The notes under the pieces were generated by a model. It did no database searches. It was given only the letters and a program-made list of their open reading frames with translations, and was not told where the DNA came from. The position numbers were made by a program, and so were the translations under genes. This document shows, one piece after another, positions 7,855 to 15,185 of a stretch of DNA of 34,187 nt (position 1 is its first letter; each line of letters begins with the position of its first letter). Where the stretch lies: positions 1-34,187 of the forward strand of contig JBFJJV010000017.1 in the NCBI GenBank assembly GCA_041635265.1, written 5' to 3'. Origin of the DNA: Panacagrimonas sp041635265 (GTDB lineage Bacteria > Pseudomonadota > Gammaproteobacteria > Nevskiales > Nevskiaceae).

Positions 7855-9117
7855 ATGACACAAAAGCGCAAAAATAAATTAGTCGTCATTGGCAACGGCA
7901 TGGCCGGTGTCCGCACGATAGAAGAGTTGCTCAGCCTGAATGCTGATCACTATGACACCACCGTGTTCGGCTCGGAGCCACACGGAAACTACAATCGCAT
8001 CATGCTTTCTCCGGTACTGGCCGGCGAGAAAAAATTTCGCGAAATCGTCACGCATCCACTCACCTGGTACGCAGATAATCATATCCATCTGCATACCGGT
8101 GACCCGGTGGTCTCGATCGATCGTAAGCTTCGCGTGGTCACCTCAAGCTCGGGCCTGCAGGTTCAGTATGACCGTCTTCTGCTGGCAACCGGATCAAAGC
8201 CCTTCATCCTGCCGATTCCCGGCCATGACTTACCCGGCGTCATCGCCTATCGGGACATTCATGATGTGGAAACCATGCTGGCTGCGGCGCAGCATCATGA
8301 ACGCGCCGTCATCATCGGAGGTGGTCTGCTGGGTCTGGAAGCGGCCAATGGCCTGAGACGCCAGGGCATGGATGTCACCGTGGTGCACGTCACCGATAGC
8401 CTGATGGATCGTCAGCTGGATAAACCGGCGGCGAACCTGCTCAAGAAGGCACTGGAAACCCGCGGCATCCGCTTCCTGCTGGAAGCCAGTACCACCCAAA
8501 TAGTCGGTAAAAATCGAGTCGAGGCTTTGCGTTTTTCGGACGGCAGCGAAGTGAAGGCAGACCTGGTGGTCATGGCGGTCGGCATTCGTCCCAATATTGA
8601 ACTGGCTCAGTCCGCCGGTCTTCATTGCGAGCGCGCTCTGGTGGTCGATGACACTTTGCAAAGCCTTTCAGACCCGCGCGTGTATGCGGTTGGCGAGTGT
8701 GTCCAACATCGCAAGAGCACCTATGGCTTGGTTGCGCCCCTGTATGAACAGGCCAAAGTGTGTGCGGCCCATCTGCTCGGCGTCGGCCACAGCCATTACG
8801 CTGGCTCGGTGACTTCCACCAAGCTCAAGGTCACTGGCATCGATTTGTTTTCGGCAGGCAATTTCATCGGCGGCGACGACACTGAAGACCTGGTGTTTCG
8901 CGATCCGCGTCGCGGTGTCTACAAGCGTCTGGTGCTGAAAGCCTCGCGTGTGGTCGGCGCGGTTCTCTACGGCGATGTGGCGGACGGTCCCTGGTATTTT
9001 GATCTGATTCAGGAAGGGCGGGATGTTTCCGGCATGCGCACGCGACTGATGTTTGGGCGGCAATTTTGTGAGGCCTTATCAGTGCCAGTGGCAGATGTCG
9101 CGGCGGAGACTGTCTGA
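7855..9117 (+). CDS. nasC: FAD/NAD(P)H oxidoreductase, probable electron-transfer subunit of nitrate reductase
   Basis: A 420-residue flavoprotein of the pyridine-nucleotide-disulfide reductase superfamily. It has an FAD motif GNGMAG (13-18), an NAD motif GGGLLG (155-160) and a C-terminal FAD-binding segment with VYAVGECVQH. It is close in sequence style to the N-terminal half of NirB but has no siroheme or iron-sulfur part. In Klebsiella the equivalent NasC protein passes NADH electrons to NasA, and the placement here (start codon of nasA overlapping its stop) fits that role. Its ribosome site is weak (TTGGA four bases before ATG 7855). The alternative is a stand-alone NADH:rubredoxin-type reductase or a second nitrite-reductase-like subunit; the symbol is assigned by context. 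Confidence 0.75.
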   Translation: MTQKRKNKLVVIGNGMAGVRTIEELLSLNADHYDTTVFGSEPHGNYNRIMLSPVLAGEKKFREIVTHPLTWYADNHIHLHTGDPVVSIDRKLRVVTSSSGLQVQYDRLLLATGSKPFILPIPGHDLPGVIAYRDIHDVETMLAAAQHHERAVIIGGGLLGLEAANGLRRQGMDVTVVHVTDSLMDRQLDKPAANLLKKALETRGIRFLLEASTTQIVGKNRVEALRFSDGSEVKADLVVMAVGIRPNIELAQSAGLHCERALVVDDTLQSLSDPRVYAVGECVQHRKSTYGLVAPLYEQAKVCAAHLLGVGHSHYAGSVTSTKLKVTGIDLFSAGNFIGGDDTEDLVFRDPRRGVYKRLVLKASRVVGAVLYGDVADGPWYFDLIQEGRDVSGMRTRLMFGRQFCEALSVPVADVAAETV

Positions 9118-11843
9118 TGGACACAGCAAGCGCGGAGCCCACTTCGGTAAAGACGACCTGTCCTTATTGCGGCACTGGCTGCGGTGTGAAAGTGCAGGTG
9201 CAAGGTGAACAGATCATTGTCTCGGGTGACGATGATCACCCGACTAATAGCGGCAAACTCTGCGTCAAGGGTTCGGCCCTGGGGGAGACCGTGGGGCCGG
9301 GCGGCAGATTGCTCTATCCCGAATTTCGAGGAGCGCTGTCGCCGTCGAAGTCTCATCGTGTGTCTTGGGATCAGGCACTCGATCATGTGGCTGATCGTTT
9401 TGCCGGCATCGTTGAAGAACACGGCTCGGATGCGGTGGCCTGGTATGTTTCGGGCCAGCTGCTGACAGAAGACTATTATGTTGCCAATAAGCTTGCCAAA
9501 GGCTTTGTCGGTACGGCAAACATCGATACCAATTCGCGTCTGTGCATGTCTTCGGCGGTTGCCGGGCACAAACGTGCATTCGGAGAAGACATTGTTCCGC
9601 TTGCTTACGATGATCTCGAAAAGGCGGATCTGATTGTACTGGTCGGGTCCAACACTGCCTGGTGCCATCCCATCCTGTTTCAGCGAATCGTCAAGGAGAA
9701 GGAACGTCGGCCTGAGCTGAAACTGGTCGTGATTGATCCGCGCCGGACGGCGACAACCGAGATGGCTGACCTGCATCTGCCAGTTCGCGCAGGCACCGAC
9801 GTCTGGTTATTCAACGGACTGCTGACGTTTCTGCATCAGCATGGCATCGAAGATACTCAGTTTGTCGAGGCGCATACCGCCGGTCTGGCCCGCGCCATGT
9901 CGATTGCCGAAAACACGGCAGGTGATATTCGCTCCGTTGCTGCCCAGTGCAAATTGCAGGAGAGTTCGCTGACGGAGTTCTATCGCCTGTTTGCGCGTAC
10001 CGAGAAAGTCATTACGGCATTCTCCATGGGCGTCAATCAATCCAGCGCCGGAACGGACAAGGTCAACAGCATCATCAACTGTCATTTGCTCACCGGTCGC
10101 ATCGGCAAGGCAGGCGCAGGGCCGTTTTCAATTACCGGACAACCCAATGCTATGGGGGGCCGCGAGGTTGGCGGTCTGTCCAATATGCTCGCTGCACACA
10201 TGGATCTGGATCAGGAGCGCCACCGAAATCTGGTTCAGGGCTTCTGGAACAGTCCGCTTATTGCCGATAAACCCGGATTGAAAGCCGTAGAGCTGTTTGA
10301 AGCCATCGAGTCCGGCAGGATCAAGGCAGTGTGGATTATGGCCACCAACCCGGTGGTGAGCCTACCCAATGCCGACCAGGTCAAACGGGCGTTGCAGAAG
10401 TGTGATCTGGTTGTCGTCTCCGATGTGATGGCAAAGACGGATACCACCGAGTTTGCGCACGTGCTGCTGCCGGCTCAGGGCTGGGGCGAAAAAAATGGCA
10501 CGGTGACCAATTCTGAACGCTGCATATCCCGTCTTCGATCTTTTCTTCCCCCTATTGGTGAGGCTAAGCCTGATTGGTGGGCGCTGAGCGAGGTGGCAAG
10601 GCGCATGGGATTTGCCGAGCACTTCAACTACGACCGGGTGGAAGAAATTTTTGACGAGTACGCCGGCCTGACTGCGCACCAGAACGATGATGCAGGCGGT
10701 GTGCCGCGTTATTTGAATCTCACAGGACTGCGGGGTCTGAGTTCCCAAGCCTATGACGAGCTTTCCCCGGTTCGCTGGCCAGTGCTTGAGAATCCGGCAA
10801 CTGCGATGGAAGAAAACCTCAGGCCGTTTGCCGATGGGCGCTTTTACACGCCGGATCAGCGCGCGCAGATCGTGCCAGTGACTCCTCGGATGCCTGCGAA
10901 TGCTACCGACGATGAACATGCTTTTGTACTCAACACCGGTCGTGTTCGAGACCATTGGCATACGATGACGAGAACTGGACTGTCGCCGACGCTGGCTTCG
11001 CACACCTCAGAGCCATTCGTCGATATTCATCCGCACGACGCCTTGATGTGTGGTGTACGAGAGGGCGAGCTGGCTCGTGTGCATTCACGCTGGGGAAGTA
11101 GTGTGCTGCGCGTGGTGATGTCCGGTGAGATGCCGCGCAAGACGGTGTTTGCCCCGATTCACTGGAACGGGCAGTTCGCGTCGGACGCGCGTGTGGGTGC
11201 ACTGGTCAACCCGGTGGTTGACCCGGTATCTGGCGAGCCGGAATTCAAGCACACCCCGGTGAGCGTCGAGCCCTTCGTTGTGTCCTGGCACGGCTTTGCG
11301 TTCAGCCGCCAGAAGCTGGCGATGAATGAAACCGCGTGGTGGACGCGTATCGCCGGCTCCGGCTTTAATCGTTACGAGATGGCAGGGCGCCGGCACGGCC
11401 TGGCGTGGCCCAAATGGGCCAAGGCCCAGCTGGGTGTGGCAGCCGAGGACGCGGATGTCGACTGGCTGGAGTATGAAGACCAGAGCGCAGGCATCTATCG
11501 CGCCGCATTGATCGTCGACGAGCGCATCGAGTCGTGTATCTTCGTCTCCCCCCGGCAGGACTTGCCGTCGCGGGCCTGGCTTTCGAGCCTGTTCAGCAAG
11601 GCGCGCCTTGAAGATGTGGATCGCATGGCGCTGCTGGTTGGCGAGCCCTTTGAGCGAGGCGAAGATCCTGGAATCACCATCTGTTCCTGCTTTGGCGTGG
11701 GCCGCAAGACCATCGAAAAGGCGATTCGGGGCGGGTGTCATTCACCTGCGGATTTGGGCGAAGCGCTCAAATGCGGTACCAATTGTGGCTCCTGCGTACC
11801 AGAACTCAAGACAATCATTGCGCAAACCCTGGTTCCCGCCTGA
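9117..11843 (+). CDS. nasA: Assimilatory nitrate reductase catalytic subunit (Mo-bis-MGD)
   Basis: A 908-residue cytoplasmic molybdoenzyme reducing nitrate to nitrite. The N-terminus binds [4Fe-4S] through Cys15-x2-Cys18-x3-Cys22 and Cys49. Cys143 in SRLCMSS is the expected molybdenum ligand. The central and C-terminal molybdopterin regions include MATNPVVSLPN and the dinucleotide-binding segment near LNTGRVRDHWHTMTRTG. After the molydopterin fold a BFD-like [2Fe-2S] domain is appended with Cys856, Cys858, Cys886, Cys890 and Cys893, as in Klebsiella NasA, and is likely the entry point for electrons from the flavoprotein next door. There is no Tat signal, which agrees with a cytoplasmic assimilatory enzyme. 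ATG 9117 overlaps the preceding stop (TGATG). Confidence 0.95.
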   Translation: MDTASAEPTSVKTTCPYCGTGCGVKVQVQGEQIIVSGDDDHPTNSGKLCVKGSALGETVGPGGRLLYPEFRGALSPSKSHRVSWDQALDHVADRFAGIVEEHGSDAVAWYVSGQLLTEDYYVANKLAKGFVGTANIDTNSRLCMSSAVAGHKRAFGEDIVPLAYDDLEKADLIVLVGSNTAWCHPILFQRIVKEKERRPELKLVVIDPRRTATTEMADLHLPVRAGTDVWLFNGLLTFLHQHGIEDTQFVEAHTAGLARAMSIAENTAGDIRSVAAQCKLQESSLTEFYRLFARTEKVITAFSMGVNQSSAGTDKVNSIINCHLLTGRIGKAGAGPFSITGQPNAMGGREVGGLSNMLAAHMDLDQERHRNLVQGFWNSPLIADKPGLKAVELFEAIESGRIKAVWIMATNPVVSLPNADQVKRALQKCDLVVVSDVMAKTDTTEFAHVLLPAQGWGEKNGTVTNSERCISRLRSFLPPIGEAKPDWWALSEVARRMGFAEHFNYDRVEEIFDEYAGLTAHQNDDAGGVPRYLNLTGLRGLSSQAYDELSPVRWPVLENPATAMEENLRPFADGRFYTPDQRAQIVPVTPRMPANATDDEHAFVLNTGRVRDHWHTMTRTGLSPTLASHTSEPFVDIHPHDALMCGVREGELARVHSRWGSSVLRVVMSGEMPRKTVFAPIHWNGQFASDARVGALVNPVVDPVSGEPEFKHTPVSVEPFVVSWHGFAFSRQKLAMNETAWWTRIAGSGFNRYEMAGRRHGLAWPKWAKAQLGVAAEDADVDWLEYEDQSAGIYRAALIVDERIESCIFVSPRQDLPSRAWLSSLFSKARLEDVDRMALLVGEPFERGEDPGITICSCFGVGRKTIEKAIRGGCHSPADLGEALKCGTNCGSCVPELKTIIAQTLVPA

Positions 11844-11885
11844 GAGGACAACTCGGCAAGGGCCTCCATGGCGTAATCTTGGATC

Positions 11886-12479
11886 ATGGACTCAAAAAAA
11901 GTCAGTTCGGATCAGGTCAGTATCGGGATACTGACCGGTGGCGCCGGTACGCGATTTGGCGGACGCGACAAGGGTCTGATTGAGTTTGAAGGCGAACCAC
12001 TGATTTCCTGGACCTTGAAGGCGGTTCAGCATCAGGGGGCCGAGCTCATCATCTCGGCCAATCGTAATATTGAATCCTACGCGGCGCTGGGGGTGCCAGT
12101 GATCCGCGATTCCGCCGCCGGCAACCATCAGGGCCCTTTTGCCGGAATGATCAGTCTGCTCGCGATAGCGCGACATCCCTGGCTGATGTGTGTGCCCTGT
12201 GATGCCATCAGGCTACCAGCAGATCTGGCAGCGCAGTTTTTGCGGGCAGCCGCCTGCAATTCGGCGGATATTGTTGTTTTAGCTGACGAAGGCGGCATCC
12301 ATCCCACCATCTGCCTGATTCGCTCAGCCCTGGCTGCAGACGCGCGTTCTGCGTTTGATTCCGGGGAGCGTGCGCCGCGCAGATGGTTCGCGCGGCATCG
12401 CCTGGCCTCCTTACGCGGCCCTAGCCCGATTAATATCAATACGCCCGAAGCCTTGGCCGCGTTAAAATTGGCGCTGTGA
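11886..12479 (+). CDS. mobA: Molybdenum cofactor guanylyltransferase
   Basis: A 197-residue nucleotidyltransferase that joins GMP from GTP to molybdenum-molybdopterin to make the bis-MGD cofactor used by NasA. The N-terminal nucleotide-binding motif LTGGAGTRFGGRDKG is present (residues 17-30, with Arg23 and Lys29), and Asp106 in the VPCDAIRLP segment matches the metal-binding aspartate of the family. The length is normal for MobA. It starts 43 bases after the nasA stop and overlaps moaA by three to four bases, so it belongs to the same run. The ribosome site is poor (TTGGAT just upstream of ATG 11886). Confidence 0.9.
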   Translation: MDSKKVSSDQVSIGILTGGAGTRFGGRDKGLIEFEGEPLISWTLKAVQHQGAELIISANRNIESYAALGVPVIRDSAAGNHQGPFAGMISLLAIARHPWLMCVPCDAIRLPADLAAQFLRAAACNSADIVVLADEGGIHPTICLIRSALAADARSAFDSGERAPRRWFARHRLASLRGPSPININTPEALAALKLAL

Positions 12480-13483
12480 ACCAGCCACTTCAAATTTCGC
12501 CGGAATTTGGTCGCCTTCGGGACGCCCGTGGGCGCTATAAGCGCAAATTGCGCGTGTCGCTGACAGACCGTTGCAATTTGCAGTGCCTGTACTGCATGCC
12601 GGAGCATCCGAAGTGGTTGCCCAAGGCAGAGATTCTTCGCCGCGATGAACTGGTTCGGCTGGTCCGTTTGTTCGTGATGGAGCTGGGGATTCGGGAAATA
12701 CGCCTGACTGGCGGCGAGCCTCTGTTACGCCGTGATGTCGTCGAGATCGTCGAAGAGCTCAACGAACTGCGTTCCATCGGGCTCGAGCGTATCGCCATGA
12801 CCAGCAATGCGGTTCGACTGGCGCCGCTGGCCGAGACACTGCGCGGCGCGGGTCTGGACGATATCAATGTCAGCATCGATAGCATCACGCCGGCACGATT
12901 CCACCAGATGACCAATGGCCGTATCGAGCCGGTGCTTGAAGGTCTTTCGGCGGCGCGGAAAGCGGGATTAAAACTTAAACTTAACGCCGTTGCCATTCGC
13001 CAATACAACGAGGACGAAATCTTGCCCTTGGTTCGCTGGGCGATAAGCGAAGATATTTCGCTGAGGTTCATCGAGTTCATGCCGCTGGATGGCCGCGGAT
13101 TCTGGTCTCAGGAAAAAGTCGTCAGTCAGGCGGAAATTCTCACGGTTCTGAAGCCGCATTTCTCCGTTCGAGCGCTAGCGCGGACGGCAGAACCTGCAGA
13201 GTATGTCGAGCTGGATGGGCATTATCGTCTGGGCATTATTCCCACGATTTCAAATCCGTTTTGCGCCAGTTGTGACCGCGTTCGACTGTCCGCAACCGGT
13301 TCTCTATATTCCTGTCTGTTCTCTGCCAAGGGCGGGGAGCTGAAACAGGTGATGCGCGCCGGCGCGGATGATGGCGCGCTCGCAGAAATAATTCGACAGC
13401 ATGTGTGGAACAAGGAAGCGGGATACGCCGAACAGAGCGGCTACGTCGAACGTCCCATCACCATGCATCACCTTGGAGGCTGA
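12476..13483 (+). CDS. moaA: GTP 3',8-cyclase (radical SAM), molybdopterin step 1
   Basis: A 335-residue radical SAM enzyme that converts GTP to 3',8-cyclo-GTP. The N-terminal SAM cluster is Cys33-x3-Cys37-x2-Cys40 (CNLQCLYC), preceded by the usual RVSLTDR. TGGEPLLR follows. The second [4Fe-4S] cluster uses Cys263, Cys266 and Cys280, in CASCDRVRLSATG and its continuation. The chain ends in Gly-Gly, the mobile tail that MoaA needs for activity. The GTG start overlaps the mobA stop (GTGA). The last codons also hold the ribosome site of moaD, so translation of the two is tightly linked. Confidence 0.95.
   Translation: MNQPLQISPEFGRLRDARGRYKRKLRVSLTDRCNLQCLYCMPEHPKWLPKAEILRRDELVRLVRLFVMELGIREIRLTGGEPLLRRDVVEIVEELNELRSIGLERIAMTSNAVRLAPLAETLRGAGLDDINVSIDSITPARFHQMTNGRIEPVLEGLSAARKAGLKLKLNAVAIRQYNEDEILPLVRWAISEDISLRFIEFMPLDGRGFWSQEKVVSQAEILTVLKPHFSVRALARTAEPAEYVELDGHYRLGIIPTISNPFCASCDRVRLSATGSLYSCLFSAKGGELKQVMRAGADDGALAEIIRQHVWNKEAGYAEQSGYVERPITMHHLGG
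13475..13479 (+). promoter_or_regulatory. Ribosome binding site that fixes the moaD TTG start
   Basis: GGAGG lies eight bases before TTG 13488 and is the only strong Shine-Dalgarno sequence near the moaD N-terminus; no in-frame ATG or GTG exists close by. It is built from the GGA GGC codons of the MoaA Gly-Gly tail. Confidence 0.75.
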
Positions 13484-13487
13484 CTTT

Positions 13488-13730
13488 TTGCAGGTTCATG
13501 TTGAATTCTGGGGTTCCCTGAAAAGATTGACCGGCGAGTCCAAGCGCATCGTGGAAATTGAGGGCGAAGCCACCATCGCCACTCTGGCGCGTCATTTGGC
13601 GGATGATCCGGTTTTGAGGTCTGCATTGGAAAAATGCGCCTACTCGATCGGTACTGAAATCGTTCCGCTCGCTTGTGCTCTGAAAGAAGGCGATCAGGTT
13701 GCAGTACTGCCGCCGGTCAGCGGCGGATAG
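13488..13730 (+). CDS. moaD: Molybdopterin synthase sulfur-carrier subunit
   Basis: An 80-residue ubiquitin-fold protein ending in PPVSGG. The terminal Gly-Gly is adenylated and thiocarboxylated so that it can donate sulfur to precursor Z inside the MoaE complex. The fold is recognisable from the initial strand VHVEFWGSLKRLTG, the ACALKEGDQVAVLPPVSGG ending and the standard size. The open frame reaches back to 13401, but the TTG at 13488 with GGAGG in front gives a protein of normal MoaD length. It starts four bases after the moaA stop. The activating enzyme MoeB is not encoded in this window. Confidence 0.9.
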   Translation: MQVHVEFWGSLKRLTGESKRIVEIEGEATIATLARHLADDPVLRSALEKCAYSIGTEIVPLACALKEGDQVAVLPPVSGG

Positions 13731-13769
13731 AATAGACACCGTGTCAGCCGCAGCCTGTCGCCCGCGGCT
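13710..13769 (+). other. Two adjacent GC-rich hairpins at the moaD-moaE junction
   Basis: CCGCCG (13710-13715) pairs with CGGCGG (13721-13726) around a five-base loop over the last moaD codons. AGCCGC (13746-13751) pairs with GCGGCT (13764-13769) in the 59-bp gap. Neither is followed by a T-run, so neither is a factor-independent terminator. They may set message stability or spacing between moaD and moaE. I do not recognise a Moco riboswitch. Confidence 0.35.
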
Positions 13770-13789
13770 ACTGAGGAAAGGAAACCACC

Positions 13790-14266
13790 ATGGGTCAAAC
13801 CACGCCCGAGATGGAAGCGGCAAGAATACAGACGCAAGCACTGTCTCTTGACCTGCTGCTGGCGGATACCGAGCGCGCAGATTGCGGTGCGCTGGCGATT
13901 TTCTGCGGCACTGTGCGGAATCATCATGAAGGCCGTGCGGTGACCGGTCTTGAGTACACCTCCCACATTCCGCTGGCCGAGAAGATCGTGCACGACGTCG
14001 AAGTGGAAACCTGCGCTAAGTTCGATGTGCCCGTGTGCCGGGTCCAGCATCGGGTAGGGCGCTTGGGCATCGGTGAAACGGCGATCATCGCGGTCGTTCG
14101 CTCCGCGCATCGCGCGGAAGCCTTTGCCGCCCTGCGCTATGCCGTCGATGCGGCCAAGCATCGCGCGCCCATCTGGAAGGAAGAATTTTATCCTGACGGC
14201 AGCAGCAGCTTTATCGAGGGCTGCTGTATTGCCCCAGAACAGGAAGAGGGCGCGAGCGATGCGTGA
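13790..14266 (+). CDS. moaE: Molybdopterin synthase catalytic subunit
   Basis: A 158-residue protein that, with MoaD thiocarboxylate, inserts the two dithiolene sulfurs into cyclic pyranopterin monophosphate. Lys123 and Lys130, seven residues apart in AAKHRAPIWKEE, correspond to the catalytic lysine pair of Escherichia coli MoaE (119 and 126). The conserved RVGRLGIGE and SAHRAEAF segments are also present. The ATG at 13790 has an excellent purine-rich ribosome site (GAGGAAAGGAAA). It overlaps the moaC-moaB gene by 8 bp. Confidence 0.93.
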   Translation: MGQTTPEMEAARIQTQALSLDLLLADTERADCGALAIFCGTVRNHHEGRAVTGLEYTSHIPLAEKIVHDVEVETCAKFDVPVCRVQHRVGRLGIGETAIIAVVRSAHRAEAFAALRYAVDAAKHRAPIWKEEFYPDGSSSFIEGCCIAPEQEEGASDA

Positions 14267-15185
14267 TATCACCTTGAAACCGACCACCCTGCGTACCGCC
14301 AGAGCCGAGGGCTTCATCCGGCTGCCGCCCGAGGCGCTGGCGCGCGTTCGCGAGGGCAGTGTTCAGAAAGGGGATGTGCGGGAGGCCGCGCGTATCGCTG
14401 GATTGATGGCGGTAAAGCGCACGCCAGACCTGTTGCCGCACTGTCATCCCATCGGCGTGCTTCGGGCCGAAGTGACGGCGGAAACGGTCGATGATGGCAT
14501 CCAGCTATCGGCCGAAGTGGAAACAGTTTCATCGACCGGGGTTGAGATGGAAGCGCTGACCGCGGTCTCGGTCGCCGCGCTGACGGTGTACGACATGCTC
14601 AAAGCCCATGCCAGTGCGGAGCAGATGCTCATAGGTGGCATTCATCTGGTCAAGAAGAAAGGCGGAAAATCGCAGTACGCGCGAACGGCGCGCGGGATGA
14701 GTGCTGCGATCATCGTTTTGTCGGACACGGTGGCGTCCAACAAGAAACCGGATACGGCGGGTGCGTCGGTGCGAGATCATATGCAAGAGGCCGGGTTCCA
14801 GATCAGGGCCTATGAAGTGTTGCCGGATGATCCCGATCAGATCGGCGCACGAGTCAAACATTTTGTCGATGAAAAAACGGACTGCGTGATTACCGTGGGC
14901 GGCACCGGGCTCGGGCCGCGTGACTGCACGGTCGACGTGGTGGAGCCTATGCTCACGACGCCCTTGCCCGGCTTCATGGAAGCCGCCCGCGGCTTTGGTC
15001 AGGCGCGAACGCCTTACGCCATGCTCTCGCGCGGGGTGGCGGGACTGGTTGGCAATACCTTTCTGGCCACGTTTCCCGGTTCCAGACGCGGCGCTGAAGA
15101 AACATTGGCAGCCGTCTTGCCGGGCCTGATTCATCTGCTCGAAGTCTGCCGCACGATGCGGCCTCACGAAGGCGGCTACGAGTGA
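14259..15185 (+). CDS. moaCB: Fused MoaC (cyclic pyranopterin synthase) and MoaB/MogA-type protein
   Basis: A 308-residue two-domain protein. Residues 1-145 are MoaC, which turns 3',8-cyclo-GTP into cyclic pyranopterin monophosphate; the catalytic set is intact (Lys53, His63 in HCHP, Glu96 and Glu98 in GVEMEA, Asp112 and Lys115 in YDMLK). Residues 148-308 are a MoaB/MogA adenylyltransferase-like domain with the LSDT motif, GGTGLGPRD and a terminal PGSRRGAEE segment; it adenylates molybdopterin before metal insertion. ATG 14259 is used because upstream codons are only the moaE overlap. It overlaps moeA by four bases. Bifunctional MoaC/MoaB proteins are already known. Because the two joined steps are not consecutive, the fusion probably serves stoichiometry or complex formation more than direct channelling. 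Confidence 0.9.
   Translation: MRDITLKPTTLRTARAEGFIRLPPEALARVREGSVQKGDVREAARIAGLMAVKRTPDLLPHCHPIGVLRAEVTAETVDDGIQLSAEVETVSSTGVEMEALTAVSVAALTVYDMLKAHASAEQMLIGGIHLVKKKGGKSQYARTARGMSAAIIVLSDTVASNKKPDTAGASVRDHMQEAGFQIRAYEVLPDDPDQIGARVKHFVDEKTDCVITVGGTGLGPRDCTVDVVEPMLTTPLPGFMEAARGFGQARTPYAMLSRGVAGLVGNTFLATFPGSRRGAEETLAAVLPGLIHLLEVCRTMRPHEGGYE

Noticed and set aside
13401..13487. Longer moaD frame starting inside moaA
   Set aside because: It would overlap moaA by over 80 bases and make a protein too long for MoaD; TTG 13488 with GGAGG fits.
13710..13769. Moco riboswitch at the moaD-moaE junction
   Set aside because: The two short hairpins do not show the multi-stem Moco motif and lie mid-operon, not before the first Moco gene.
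14073..14258. Longer moaC frame starting inside moaE
   Set aside because: The added residues are a shadow of moaE; MoaC proteins begin near the RDITLKP segment encoded from 14259.
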